From Sediminivirga luteola (GTDB lineage Bacteria; Actinomycetota; Actinomycetes; Actinomycetales; Brevibacteriaceae): 64,000 bases of DNA. Made by a program: the position numbers and the translations under genes. Positions 7,704 to 16,643 of this stretch are shown one piece after another. A model generated the notes under the pieces. It made no database searches, was not told the DNA's origin, and worked only from the letters and a program-made list of their open reading frames with translations. The DNA lies in NCBI RefSeq assembly GCF_014639315.1, contig NZ_BMFY01000014.1:1883-65882 (forward strand). Direction: 5' to 3'. Numbering within the stretch: the stretch's first letter is position 1; each line of letters opens with the position of its first letter.

Positions 7704-8984
7704 TCAGCGCACCAGGCCTGGGAGCCAGGTGGTGAAGAACGGGAAGAACGTGACGATGAGCAGGACGAGCAGCAGCGGGACATAGAACGGGACGGCCCCG
7801 CGGATCACCCGCGAGACCGGGATGTCGGTCACGCTGGAGAGCACGAACAGCACGAGCCCGACCGGCGGGGTCAGCAGGCCCAGCATCAGATTGAAGATGA
7901 TCACCATCGCGATATGCAGCGGGTCCAGGCCGAACTGCGTGGCCACGGGGGCCAGGACCGGCACGAGAATCAGGATCGCCGCGGTCGGCTCCAGCACAGC
8001 GCCGACGACGATCAGCAGCAGGTTGAGCAGGAGCAGGAAGACGATGGGGCTGCTGGTGAGTGAGAAGATCGCCTCCGCCGCGAGCTGCGGCGCCCGCTCC
8101 CGGGCAAGGACCCACCCGAACAGCGCCGCCGCGCAGACGATCAGCAGCACCGCGCCGCCTGTCTCCACCGTCGAGGAGACGATCCTCGTCAGGTTCGCGC
8201 GCGTCAGCGTCCGGTAGCAGGCCGACAGGGCCAGCATGTACAGGACGCCGATCCCGGCGGCCTCGGTGGGAGTGAAGAACCCGCCGAGGATGCCGCCCAG
8301 CACCACGACCGCGGCACCGAGCGCGGGCAGGGCCGAGAGCACCGGCAGCCAGCGTTCGCGTCCGCGCACCGCGGCCAGCCGTAGGCCGTCGTCCTTGCGG
8401 GTGGACCACCAGACCACAAGGCACAGGACGGTCACCAGCAGAAGCGCAGGCAGCACCCCGGCGACGAACAGCGCCCCGACCGACAGCCCGGCGGTCACCG
8501 CGTAGATGATCGCGGGAATCGACGGCGGCAGGATCGGCGCGATCAGCGAGGAGCTTGCGGTCAGCCCCACGGAGAACCCCTCCCCGTACCCCCGCTTGGT
8601 CATGGCGGGAACCTGGACGCGGCCGAGCGCCGCCGCATCGCTGATCGCCGCACCGCTCATCCAGGCGAACCCGAAGCTCGTCGCGACGTTGACGTAGCCC
8701 AGGGAGCCGCGGACATGCCCGATGAGCGCGGTAGCGGCATTGAACAGCCGATCCGAGATTCCCGAGACATTGGCGATGTTGCCCAGCATGATGAACAGCG
8801 GCACGGCCAGCAACGGGAAGGAGTTCACCCCCGAGAGCGTCTGCTGCGCGGCCAGCTGCAAAGACGCGGTGGGATCGAGCAGCACGTAGATCAGCGACGG
8901 GACGAGCAGGGCGATCGCCACCGGCACGCGGAGCACCAGGAGGATCAGGAGCGCGAGCACCATCCAGACGATCGTCATGGTCAC
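7704..8984 (-). CDS. dctM: TRAP transporter large permease (DctM)
   Basis: A 426-residue, very hydrophobic protein with roughly a dozen membrane segments, the size and pattern of DctM-type permeases. Recognisable family stretches are AVPLFIMLGNIANVSGIS, FAWMSGAAISDAAALG and PPSIPAIIYAVTAGLSVGALF. It forms the Na+-coupled transport channel with DctQ, taking the ligand from DctP. Its start overlaps the dctQ stop by 4 bp. The context (fuconate dehydratase 30 bp downstream and sugar-acid enzymes upstream) suggests uptake of a deoxy-sugar acid rather than a C4-dicarboxylate. Confidence 0.92.
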   Translation of the reverse strand: MTMTIVWMVLALLILLVLRVPVAIALLVPSLIYVLLDPTASLQLAAQQTLSGVNSFPLLAVPLFIMLGNIANVSGISDRLFNAATALIGHVRGSLGYVNVATSFGFAWMSGAAISDAAALGRVQVPAMTKRGYGEGFSVGLTASSSLIAPILPPSIPAIIYAVTAGLSVGALFVAGVLPALLLVTVLCLVVWWSTRKDDGLRLAAVRGRERWLPVLSALPALGAAVVVLGGILGGFFTPTEAAGIGVLYMLALSACYRTLTRANLTRIVSSTVETGGAVLLIVCAAALFGWVLARERAPQLAAEAIFSLTSSPIVFLLLLNLLLIVVGAVLEPTAAILILVPVLAPVATQFGLDPLHIAMVIIFNLMLGLLTPPVGLVLFVLSSVTDIPVSRVIRGAVPFYVPLLLVLLIVTFFPFFTTWLPGLVR

Positions 8985-9565
8985 ACCCCTGCCTTCTCGA
9001 TGTCCTGCCGTCCGGCGAACTGCCCGGGATGGCGCAGCGTGAGCCAGAGGTTGACGGCCGAGTGCAGCGCGGTGAGCGCGAACCCGGCGCTGATCGCGGC
9101 ATACACGACGCTCAGCGAGATCCCGGTGCCCGGCGAGATCAAACGCGCCGATCCCTGCATCAGCGCGATGCCGCCCGCGGTCATGGCGACCGAGACCACG
9201 ATCACCACGGCCGTCGCCGCGGCTTCGATCCCGGCCACGACGCGCCCGGTCCGGCCGCCGCCGTACAGCAGCACGGTGATGTGCCTGCGCCGGGCCGCGA
9301 CGAAGGCCGCGGCGGTGAAGGTGAACCAGATGAAGACGAACCGCGCGAGTTCCTCGGTCCAGCTCAGCGGGCTACCGAGCACATAGCGACTGAAGACCTG
9401 GGTGATGATGAGCGCGAACAGCGTGCAGAGGAGCAGTATGGCTGCTCCGTGCTCCGTCCACACCAGGAGGCGGTACGCCCGGGACCGGGACTCCGGATAG
9501 TGCGGGTCGCCGGGTCCGGGGCGGACCGCCCCGGACCCGTCATGCTCACCCTGAGACGTCGACAT
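8981..9565 (-). CDS. dctQ: TRAP transporter small permease (DctQ)
   Basis: A 194-residue protein with four predicted membrane helices and the DctQ motif VFSRYVLGSPLSWTEELARF, including the conserved Trp-Thr-Glu-Glu. It pairs with DctM in the cytoplasmic membrane. The N-terminal 25 residues are hydrophilic. It shares its start base with the end of dctP and overlaps dctM by 4 bp, so the three TRAP genes are tightly coupled. Confidence 0.9.
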   Translation of the reverse strand: MSTSQGEHDGSGAVRPGPGDPHYPESRSRAYRLLVWTEHGAAILLLCTLFALIITQVFSRYVLGSPLSWTEELARFVFIWFTFTAAAFVAARRRHITVLLYGGGRTGRVVAGIEAAATAVVIVVSVAMTAGGIALMQGSARLISPGTGISLSVVYAAISAGFALTALHSAVNLWLTLRHPGQFAGRQDIEKAGV

Positions 9566-10599
9566 CAGCTCTCCTGGATCTCCAGGTAACGCTCACCCCA
9601 CGGGAAGCGCTCCGGGATCAGATCCGCGGCGCGCTGGCGGAAGTGCTCGACATCGACGTCGTCGTTGACCGTGATCTCCCCGGACTCCCGCCATTCCTCC
9701 AGGAACGAGGCCTCCTGATCCTCGATGCACTCCCGGACCGCGGTCTGCGCCTCCGCGGCGGCGGTGCGCAGCGCGTCCTGTTCCTCGGCGGAGAACGCCC
9801 CGAGAGAGGACTCGGAGGCCACCACCATGACGCCCTGGATCATGTGCCCGGTGAGATTCAGGTAGTCCTGCACCTCGTAGAACTTCTGGCTCGCGATCGT
9901 CGGGATCGGGTTCTCCTGGGCGTCGATGGTGCCCTGCTGCAGTGCCAGGTACGCCTCATCCAACGCCATCGGCGTCGCCGCGCCGCCCATGATCTCGGCC
10001 ATGGTCAGGTAGAGCGGCGCGTCGGCCGCGCGGAGTTTCTGCCCGGCGAGGTCGTCCGAGGTGTGAACCTCGTTGTTGGCGGTGACGTGCCGGGTGCCGT
10101 AGTACCAGGACGACAGGACGTCGAGTCCGGAGGACTCCTTCAGCCCGGCCCAGATCTCGTCCCCGATGGGCCCGTTGAGCGTGGCCTCGAAATGGTCTAC
10201 ATCCCGGAAGAGATACGGCGCGTCGAACAGTGCGACGTTCTCCTCCCACACGCCCAGGAACGAGGGGCCCGCGACCGCGAGATCCAGGCCGCCACTGGCC
10301 ACCTGCTCGAGGCTTTCCGCCTCACTGCCCAGCTGAGCCGCGGGATAGGAGTCGACGACGAGGCCGCTGTCCTGGAGCGACTCGTTGATGGCGGGCACGC
10401 CGCAGGTCTCCACCGGATGGGAAGGATCGTAGACATGAGCGAACCGGACGTGGCGGGCATCGGCGTCCGCTGCCGCCTGGTTGCTCTGCGGTGCTTCGGT
10501 GCCGACGCAGCCGGCCAGCGCCAGCGAGGCGACGGCGAGCCCGGCGACGGCCAGACGAGGAAGGCGATGTGTGCCGAACGTGCTCTGATGTGGTGCCAT
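9565..10599 (-). CDS. dctP: TRAP transporter substrate-binding lipoprotein (DctP)
   Basis: A 344-residue secreted binding protein. The N-terminus has a signal peptide ending in the lipobox LALAGC, so it is probably lipid-anchored outside the membrane. The DctP family is recognised by YPAAQLGSEAESLEQV, by LAGQKLRAADAPLY, whose Arg contacts the ligand carboxylate in TRAP binding proteins, and by AYLALQQGTIDAQENP. It captures an organic or sugar acid for the DctQM permease. An AAGGAGAA ribosome site precedes the ATG at 10599, and a 10-bp palindrome lies just upstream of that. Confidence 0.92.
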   Translation of the reverse strand: MAPHQSTFGTHRLPRLAVAGLAVASLALAGCVGTEAPQSNQAAADADARHVRFAHVYDPSHPVETCGVPAINESLQDSGLVVDSYPAAQLGSEAESLEQVASGGLDLAVAGPSFLGVWEENVALFDAPYLFRDVDHFEATLNGPIGDEIWAGLKESSGLDVLSSWYYGTRHVTANNEVHTSDDLAGQKLRAADAPLYLTMAEIMGGAATPMALDEAYLALQQGTIDAQENPIPTIASQKFYEVQDYLNLTGHMIQGVMVVASESSLGAFSAEEQDALRTAAAEAQTAVRECIEDQEASFLEEWRESGEITVNDDVDVEHFRQRAADLIPERFPWGERYLEIQES

Positions 10600-10615
10600 G
10601 GCGATTCTCCTTTGA

Positions 10616-10625
10616 ATACGCGTAT
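10616..10625. promoter_or_regulatory. Palindrome ATACGCGTAT upstream of dctP
   Basis: A perfect 10-bp palindrome in the 37-bp gap between the Ldh2-type gene and dctP. It shares the TACG/CGTA half-site core with the longer inverted repeat at 16644-16671 in front of the operon. It may be a second operator of the operon's GntR regulator, but 10-bp palindromes arise by chance, so support is weak. Confidence 0.25.
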
Positions 10626-10636
10626 GAGCGGATTGA

Positions 10637-11686
10637 TCAGTTGACGGTCGTGATCGGCGAAACGCCGCGGGCCGCGGCGCACTCCTGGATCTGATGGACG
10701 GTGGAAGCCGCGAGCATGATGTGCTCCCGGTGCTGCGCCCGTGCCGCGGCTTCCCGGTCCCCGGGGGCGAGGACGTCCTCGCCTGCCGCCCGTACTGTGC
10801 GGCGCAGCTCGGAGACGCGCTCGCGGGTGTGGGACAGGCCGGTGAACGCCTCGGGATCGATGACGATGAGGGTATGCCCGACGTTCATCCGGGATGCCGG
10901 ATTGGCCCAGATGTCCTGGGTCTCGAATGCGAAGCCGGACCTGCCGAGCACGACGGAGAGCGCCTCCAGGCCCACCGCCAGAGCCGAGCCCTTGTGGCCG
11001 CCGAAGGCGGTCAGCGCACCGGACATCGCTGCTTCCGGATCGGTCGTGGGGTTCCCGCGTGAGTCGACGGCCCAGCCCTCGGGCAGCGGATCCCCCGCGT
11101 TCCGTGCGGCGATCACCTTTCCGTAGGCCCCCGTGCTGGTGGCCATGTCGATGCTGAGCGGCGACTGCTCGTCGGCGGGTGCGCTGAGGGAGAACGGATT
11201 GGTGCCCAGCACCGCGCGTGCGGCCCCGTGGGGCGCCACCACCGGCCCCGTGGTGGAGGTGCACAACCCGATGTACCCGTCCAGGGCGAGTTGGTCCGTC
11301 CAGTAGGCGCCGGCACCGTAGTGGGAACTGCCCTGGACGGCGACCACGACCACGGCCCTGCCGGCCAGCTGCTCCCGCGCGTACCGCAGCGCCTCCGTCA
11401 TCGCCACCTGCCCGAACGCGCCGTCCGCCTCCAGCAGGCCGGCCCCCTCGCGGGTGGGAAGCCACCGCATCGCCGGATCCACGTTGATCCCGCCTTGCTC
11501 CGCCGCGGCCACGTAGAGGGGAAGCCTCAGCAGGCCATGGGAGGCGACCCCGCTGCGATCGGCGTAGAGCAGGCTGTCCGCCGTGCACCGGGCATGGTCT
11601 GCGTCCGCGCCGGCGGCCTCCAGGAGCTCGCAGGCGATCCTCCGCGCCTCGTCGACGCCGACGCGCAGCGGCCTGAGCGCGTTCAT
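10637..11686 (-). CDS. Ldh2-family NAD(P)-dependent malate/lactate-type dehydrogenase
   Basis: A 349-residue oxidoreductase of the Ldh2 family (the YlbC/YiaK/sulfolactate dehydrogenase fold, unrelated to classical Rossmann LDH). Family marks are VASHGLLRLPLY near residue 55, the VQGSSHYGAGAYW segment with the active-site His, LGTNPFSLSAP, MATSTGAYGKV and GHKGSALAVGLEALS. Members reduce or oxidise 2-keto/2-hydroxy acids with NAD(P). In the L-fuconate route the final cleavage gives pyruvate and L-lactate, so this enzyme could oxidise the lactate; alternatively it acts on a sugar-derived 2-keto acid. Start and stop overlap the downstream and upstream genes' ends closely, consistent with one operon. 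Confidence 0.85.
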   Translation of the reverse strand: MNALRPLRVGVDEARRIACELLEAAGADADHARCTADSLLYADRSGVASHGLLRLPLYVAAAEQGGINVDPAMRWLPTREGAGLLEADGAFGQVAMTEALRYAREQLAGRAVVVVAVQGSSHYGAGAYWTDQLALDGYIGLCTSTTGPVVAPHGAARAVLGTNPFSLSAPADEQSPLSIDMATSTGAYGKVIAARNAGDPLPEGWAVDSRGNPTTDPEAAMSGALTAFGGHKGSALAVGLEALSVVLGRSGFAFETQDIWANPASRMNVGHTLIVIDPEAFTGLSHTRERVSELRRTVRAAGEDVLAPGDREAAARAQHREHIMLAASTVHQIQECAAARGVSPITTVN

Positions 11687-12795
11687 ACGACGACCTCCTC
11701 TCCGACCGTCATCCGGTCGATCGCCTGCCGGTCCCAGTCGATCCCGAGACCTGGGGCATCCGAGGCCACGGCGTACCGGTCCTCGACGAGGATGTGGTCA
11801 CGCGTGATGCCGCGCAGCTGGGGAATGTACTCCACATACGCGCCGTTGGGCACCGCGCAGGTGAGCCCCAGATGGAGCTCCATCAGAAAATGCGGGCAGA
11901 CCGGCACGTTCGCCGCCTCGGCGAGGTGCGCGACCTTCAGCCACGGCGTGATCCCGCCGATGCGCGCGGCGTCCACCTGGACGATGGAGGCGGCATGCCG
12001 CTGCAGATAGGCGCGGAACTGGGGCACGGTCGTGAGCGTCTCGCCCACGGCGATCGGTATCGAGGTCCGAGCCGCGAGGAAGGCGTGGTCCTCGACGTCC
12101 TCCGATGGCAGCGGCTCCTCGAGCCACGCGACACCGACCTCCTCGAAGGCCCGTGCCCGGCGGATCGCCTCGGGCAGCGTGAAACCCTGGTTGGCGTCCA
12201 CGAAGAGAGCGAAATCATCGCCTACGGCCTGCCGCACCGCCCGCAGCCGGTCCATGTCCTCACCGAGGGTCGGCCTGCCGACCTTCACTTTGGCGGCGTT
12301 CCACCCGCGTTCTTTCACGCTCAGCACGCCGTCGACGAGGGCGGCTCCGTCAAGGTGGAGCCAGCCGTTCTCGGTGTCGTACACCTCGGTGCGATCGTGA
12401 TGCCCGCCCGCAGCGATCCACAGCGGCTCTGCTCGCCGCCGGCACAGGAGGTCCCACAGGGCGGTGTCCACAGCCGCGAGGGCCAGAGCGGTGAGGGTGC
12501 CCGGCGTCGTTGATCTGGTGGTGTCGCGCAGGGTGTGCCAGAGCGCGTCGATCCGACGGGAGTCGGCACCGATCAGGCGGGGCAGGAGGACGTCCCGCAG
12601 GAGCGCCATGACGGCGGAACCGCCGGTGCCGATCGTGTAGCTGTAGCCCGTGCCGGCGAGTCCGTCGGCGGTGACGATCTCGACGAGGGGCGTCTCTTGT
12701 GCTCGGAAGGACTGGATGGCGTCTGAACGCGGCGTCTCGACCGGTATCTCAACCAGGCGTGCCCGTGCCCGGACGATGGTGTGGTCTGGTGTCAT
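11683..12795 (-). CDS. Enolase-superfamily sugar acid dehydratase (mandelate racemase group)
   Basis: A 370-residue protein with the full mandelate racemase fold: a capping N-terminal domain, the Lys motif AAKVKVGRP, metal ligands in FALFVDANQGF, VAWLEEPLP and IAVGETLTT, and a C-terminal CPHFLMELHLGL loop with the catalytic His. It differs clearly from the fucD-type protein in the same operon, so it is a second dehydratase or an epimerase for another acid sugar. The exact substrate cannot be read from sequence. The stop overlaps the start of the Ldh2-type gene by 4 bp. Confidence 0.82.
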   Translation of the reverse strand: MTPDHTIVRARARLVEIPVETPRSDAIQSFRAQETPLVEIVTADGLAGTGYSYTIGTGGSAVMALLRDVLLPRLIGADSRRIDALWHTLRDTTRSTTPGTLTALALAAVDTALWDLLCRRRAEPLWIAAGGHHDRTEVYDTENGWLHLDGAALVDGVLSVKERGWNAAKVKVGRPTLGEDMDRLRAVRQAVGDDFALFVDANQGFTLPEAIRRARAFEEVGVAWLEEPLPSEDVEDHAFLAARTSIPIAVGETLTTVPQFRAYLQRHAASIVQVDAARIGGITPWLKVAHLAEAANVPVCPHFLMELHLGLTCAVPNGAYVEYIPQLRGITRDHILVEDRYAVASDAPGLGIDWDRQAIDRMTVGEEVVV

Positions 12796-12856
12796 GGTGT
12801 TCTCCGATGCGTCATTGCAGAGGAGCTGATGTGGCCGGGCGGGTGCGCCGGCGTGG

Positions 12857-13678
12857 TCACTCCGGCCGGAGCCGGAGGGCGTGCATCCCGCCGTCCACGG
12901 CCAATGCGACGCCCGTGGTCGAGGACGCCGCCGGGCTCGCCATATAGGCGACGGCATGCGCGACTTCATATGCGGTGACCAGCCGCCCGTGCGGCTGCCT
13001 GGCCTCCAGCGCGGCGCGTTCGGCAGCGGGATCCTCCGCTGCGTCCAGCAGGCGCGCCACCCACGGTGTGTCCGCGGTGCCGGGATTGACGCAGTTGACC
13101 CGGATGCCCTCACGAAGGTGATCGGCGGCCATCGCGAGGGTGAGGGAGTACACCGCGCCCTTCGAGGCGGAGTACAGCGCGCGCTGCGGGAGACCGGCCG
13201 TCGCAGCCACGGAGCAGGTGTTGACGATCGCCGCGTGCGGGGAACGGCGGAGGTACCCCAGCGCGGCGCGGGTGACACGTGCGATCCCGGTGACGTTGAC
13301 GTCCAGCACCCGGTGCCATTCCTCGTCGGAGTTGTCCGCTACCGTCCCGGCAGCGCCGATGCCGGCGTTGTTCACGACGATGTCGATCCCGCCCAGGGCC
13401 TGAGCGGCGCGCCGCACCGCCGCCTCGACCGAGCGCGTATCGGACACATCGCAGCGCACGGGGATGATCGCGCTTTCCCCGGTCCCCGCGGCATGGTCGT
13501 CCACCGCGATGTCCAGCGCGGCGACTCGCGCTCCCAGTCCCGCGAAGACCTGCGTGATCGCCGCGCCGATCCCGGAAGCGCCTCCGGTGACGATGGCGGC
13601 GAGGCCTTCGAGCGGACCGGTGCCCTGACCCGCCTGATTCGCCGGCGCTGTGGGGCGCGCTGGTGCCAGCCCGGTCAT
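12857..13678 (-). CDS. SDR dehydrogenase, probably 2-keto-3-deoxy-L-fuconate dehydrogenase
   Basis: A 273-residue classical short-chain dehydrogenase. It has the nucleotide motif VTGGASGIGAAI near residue 32, the NNAG motif in VVNNAGIGAAG, and the catalytic S...YxxxK as NTCSVAA and YSASKGA, then the NPGTADTPWV loop. In the non-phosphorylated L-fucose route an SDR oxidises 2-keto-3-deoxy-L-fuconate to the 2,4-diketo acid, the substrate of the next gene product, which is an FAH-fold hydrolase translated with it through a 4-bp overlap. Substrate is inferred from context; L-fucose dehydrogenase activity is an alternative. The first 22 residues are a Pro/Ala-rich extension. Confidence 0.82.
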   Translation of the reverse strand: MTGLAPARPTAPANQAGQGTGPLEGLAAIVTGGASGIGAAITQVFAGLGARVAALDIAVDDHAAGTGESAIIPVRCDVSDTRSVEAAVRRAAQALGGIDIVVNNAGIGAAGTVADNSDEEWHRVLDVNVTGIARVTRAALGYLRRSPHAAIVNTCSVAATAGLPQRALYSASKGAVYSLTLAMAADHLREGIRVNCVNPGTADTPWVARLLDAAEDPAAERAALEARQPHGRLVTAYEVAHAVAYMASPAASSTTGVALAVDGGMHALRLRPE

Positions 13679-14544
13679 GGCTGCACCGTGACCTGCTGCC
13701 GCTGGCGGCCCAGGCCCTCGATCTCGAGTTCGACGACATCGCCGTCGCTCAGGTAGGGGAACTTCCCGGACAGCGCGACGCCCTCGGGAGTGCCGGTGAG
13801 GATCACGTCGCCCGGTTCGAGCACCATGTACCGGGTGAGGTCGATCAGGATCTCCTCGACGGAGAAGACCATATCGGAGGTGCGGGAATCCTGGCGGGGC
13901 TCGCCGTTGACGGTGCTGCGCAGCCGCAGGTCGGTGTGGGGGACGTCTGCGGCGGGCACCAGCCAGGGTCCCAGCGGCAAGAACCCGGGGAAGCTCTTTC
14001 CCTTCGACCACTGGCCGCCGGAGACGTCCAGCTGAGCGGTGCGCTCGGAGAGGTCGTTCGCCAGGACGAAGCCCGCGATCGCGCCGCGTGCCTCATCCGC
14101 GGTCTGCGCCTGGTAGACCCGTTGTCCGATGACCACCCCGAGCTCCACCTCCCAGTCTGCCCGCGAGGCGTACCGGGGGAGGACGATCTCGTCGTGAGGA
14201 CCGGTGATCGCATTCGGCAGCTTCAGGAAGATGACGGGAACCTCGGGCGGCGTGGCGCCGCTTTCGGCCGCGTGCGCTGCATAGTTCATCCCGACGCAGA
14301 CGACCGCGTGCGGCCGTGCCACCGGCGCGCCGACGCGCAGCTCGGCGGCGCCCGCGAGTTCGGGAAGCGTCCCGGATTGGAAAGCTTTCGCCGCGCGTTC
14401 GAGTCCTCCGGAGGCCAGGAAAGCGCCGTCGATGTCGTCCGTCAGGCTGCGCAGATCGTAATACCGCGTGCCCTCAGGGGTGTCCGCGGCAAGGGCGGGG
14501 ATCTCCCCGCCAGCCGGACCGAGGCGTGTGTACCGGATAGTCAT
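13675..14544 (-). CDS. FAH-family hydrolase, probably 2,4-diketo-3-deoxy-L-fuconate hydrolase
   Basis: A 289-residue fumarylacetoacetate hydrolase-fold protein. The family signature runs VCVGMNYAAHAAESG, PVIFLKLPNAITGP, DWEVELGVVIG (metal-binding Glu residues), GFVLANDLSERTAQ and VILTGTPEGVALS. In Xanthomonas/Burkholderia-type L-fucose degradation a protein of this family and size splits 2,4-diketo-3-deoxy-L-fuconate into pyruvate and L-lactate; its adjacency to the SDR and a fuconate dehydratase in the same operon supports that role here. The C-terminus overlaps the SDR start by 4 bp. Confidence 0.85.
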   Translation of the reverse strand: MTIRYTRLGPAGGEIPALAADTPEGTRYYDLRSLTDDIDGAFLASGGLERAAKAFQSGTLPELAGAAELRVGAPVARPHAVVCVGMNYAAHAAESGATPPEVPVIFLKLPNAITGPHDEIVLPRYASRADWEVELGVVIGQRVYQAQTADEARGAIAGFVLANDLSERTAQLDVSGGQWSKGKSFPGFLPLGPWLVPAADVPHTDLRLRSTVNGEPRQDSRTSDMVFSVEEILIDLTRYMVLEPGDVILTGTPEGVALSGKFPYLSDGDVVELEIEGLGRQRQQVTVQP

Positions 14545-14637
14545 CGTCGTATCGGCTCCTTAGGGTGAACGGCTCTTGGACTTGTCAGTGAGAGGCGGCT
14601 TGAGGCCGGAGAAGGCTGCCCGACGTGTCCTGGTCGG

Positions 14638-15387
14638 TCAGTTCCGGCGCACCACTGTGCTCCGGATCTCAGGAAAGCCGTGCGCGGAGTCGGCTGTGAA
14701 CCCGAGAGAGAAGCGCCGCATGGCGGCGAAGAGATGGTCGCGCATCGCCTGCTCCGCAGCGGCGGGGTCGGCTGCCAGGACCGCCTCGGCGATCCGGCGG
14801 TGCTCGGCTACCGTCTGCTCCCCGTTCAGGTCCGCGGGGTAGAGGCGGAACAGGTGCAGGTGCGCGTGAATCTGCCGGTAGGCGTCACTGAGGAAACGGT
14901 TCCCGACGGATTCGAAGAGCGCGTCGTGGAACGCGACGTCATGGGAGGCGAGCTCGTATCCATGCTCGTGCTGCCCGTAGGCCTGGATGAAACGGTCGAC
15001 CTCGTCGAGCAGATCCTGGCCGGGGTTCGCGGTGCGGTCGGTGGCGGCGGCCCGCGCAGTCCAGGGTTCCAGCAGCAGCCGTACCTCGAACATGTGCCTG
15101 AGTTCGTGGGCGTTGAGCAAGGGAGTCGTCCAGTAGCCCCGTGGCTGGCGCCGGGCGACCAGTTTGTCCCCCTCGAGTCGCTGGACAGCTTCTCGTACCG
15201 GTGTCTGGGAGACGCTGAGCTGCCGGGCGAGTTTGTCGATGTTGACCTTGGTGTCCGGCGGGATCTGGTTGGACAGGATCATGGCCTTGATCCGCTCGTA
15301 GACCGACAGCTGCTCGGGCCGCGCCGGCGCTCCCGGCTGCGGGTCCGGGCGGTGGCCGGGTCCGGTCATCTCGGTGGTATCAGGCAT
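14638..15387 (-). CDS. GntR-family (FCD) transcriptional regulator
   Basis: A 249-residue regulator. The winged helix-turn-helix spans about residues 28-95, with the GntR pattern VNIDKLARQLSVSQTPVREAVQRLEGDKLV. The C-terminal FCD ligand domain holds DVAFHDALFESVGN and TVAEHRRIAEAVLAAD, whose His residues bind a metal and the effector acid in this family. It sits inside the operon it probably controls and very likely senses a sugar-acid intermediate. Its ATG overlaps the upstream FAH-fold gene by 8 bp. A strong inverted repeat at 16644-16671 before the operon is the best operator candidate. Confidence 0.9.
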   Translation of the reverse strand: MPDTTEMTGPGHRPDPQPGAPARPEQLSVYERIKAMILSNQIPPDTKVNIDKLARQLSVSQTPVREAVQRLEGDKLVARRQPRGYWTTPLLNAHELRHMFEVRLLLEPWTARAAATDRTANPGQDLLDEVDRFIQAYGQHEHGYELASHDVAFHDALFESVGNRFLSDAYRQIHAHLHLFRLYPADLNGEQTVAEHRRIAEAVLAADPAAAEQAMRDHLFAAMRRFSLGFTADSAHGFPEIRSTVVRRN

Positions 15388-16606
15388 CGGCGTCTCCGTT
15401 TCCGCGCAGCCGCGCGAGGTCTCGCCACAGCGTGCGTATCCCGTACTCCCACGGGGGAAGCTCCTCGGTGCGGGCGACCGCGTTGACGAGCGTGCCCAGT
15501 CGGGGATTGCCGATCGTGACGACATCGCCGGGCCGGTGGGTGAACCCCTCGCCGGGAGCGTCACGGTCCTCGGTGGGGGCGAAGAGCGTTCCGGTGAAGA
15601 GCGCGAAGCCGTCGGGGTACTGATGGTGCGGGCCGTAGGCGGCGTCGACGAGCGATTCGAAGCTGCGGCTGAGCGCCGCCACCGAGTTGATCCCCTCCAG
15701 CTCGAAACCGTCCGCACCCGTGACGTTCAGGGCGATGGTCAGCTCTCCGGCGTCCTCCAGGGAGAACGCGTCGTCGAAGAGGCGGATGAAGGGCCCGAGG
15801 GACGTGGACCGGTTGTTGTCCTTGGCCATGCCGAGCAGGAGCGCGGAGCGTCCTTCCACGTCCCGCAGGTTGACGTCGTTGCCGAGCGTCACGCCGGCGA
15901 TGCGTCCGCCGGGGGTGACGATCAGCACCAGTTCGGGTTCCGGGTTGTTCCAGTGGGAGAAGGCGGGGATGCCGATCGCGGCGCCCGACCCCACCGAGGA
16001 GAGCACCGGGCCTTTCGTGAACACCTCGGGGTCCGGTCCCAGGCCGACCTCCAGGTACTGCGACCACCAGCCGCGGTGGCTCAGGAACTGCTTCACGCGC
16101 GCTGCTTCGTCGCTGCCCGGCACGATATCGGCCAGGTCCAGGTCCAGCTCTGAGCGCATTGCGTTGCGCACCTCCGCGGCGACCGCGGGATCGCCGTGAG
16201 CCCGTTCCTCGATGACCCGTTCGATCATCGAGCCGGCGTAGGTGACGCCGCAGGCCTTGAGCACCTGCAGGTCGACGGGCGGCAGGAGCAAGGGATCGCG
16301 GGCGGGATCGCCCCCGTCGTCCAGCTCGCAGCGCACCTCGGCGGTGGTCCAGTCCGGTGCCCGCCGGGTCACTGCGGCAATCGCTTCCCCGGCGCCCTCA
16401 TCGTCGAGCAGGTCCGCGACGGTCGGGTTCACCGCGCTCAGATCCCAGAGAGCGTCTTCCCGGTAGGCCACAGGCACAGGCGCGCGCCGGAGCGGATCGT
16501 GCACCCGGCCGATGTACGTTCCTGGCTCGCGGGGAAACATCCCGGCGCGGGCGGAGTCGTACGCCTGCCGGGTCTGTTCCGGTGAATGGCTGATGGAGAC
16601 CGTCAT
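15380..16606 (-). CDS. FAH-family 2-keto-3-deoxy-sugar-acid dehydratase (XylX/KdxD-like)
   Basis: A 408-residue FAH-fold protein, longer than the operon's other FAH member. The central stretch LKACGVTYAGSMIERVIEER, then WWSQYLEVGLGPDPEVFTK, NPEPELVLIV and VTLGNDVNLRDVEGRSALLL match the longer FAH subgroup that contains 2-keto-3-deoxy-pentonate dehydratases such as Caulobacter XylX, which make 2-oxoglutarate semialdehyde. This would let the operon also process pentonates, but no semialdehyde dehydrogenase gene is present here. The ATG at 16606 has a TGAGGAGAGG ribosome site 3-4 nt upstream; it is the first gene of the operon. Confidence 0.75.
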   Translation of the reverse strand: MTVSISHSPEQTRQAYDSARAGMFPREPGTYIGRVHDPLRRAPVPVAYREDALWDLSAVNPTVADLLDDEGAGEAIAAVTRRAPDWTTAEVRCELDDGGDPARDPLLLPPVDLQVLKACGVTYAGSMIERVIEERAHGDPAVAAEVRNAMRSELDLDLADIVPGSDEAARVKQFLSHRGWWSQYLEVGLGPDPEVFTKGPVLSSVGSGAAIGIPAFSHWNNPEPELVLIVTPGGRIAGVTLGNDVNLRDVEGRSALLLGMAKDNNRSTSLGPFIRLFDDAFSLEDAGELTIALNVTGADGFELEGINSVAALSRSFESLVDAAYGPHHQYPDGFALFTGTLFAPTEDRDAPGEGFTHRPGDVVTIGNPRLGTLVNAVARTEELPPWEYGIRTLWRDLARLRGNGDADA

Positions 16607-16643
16607 GCCTCTCCTCATTGAGCGGCGTGGAAACGGGTCGTTT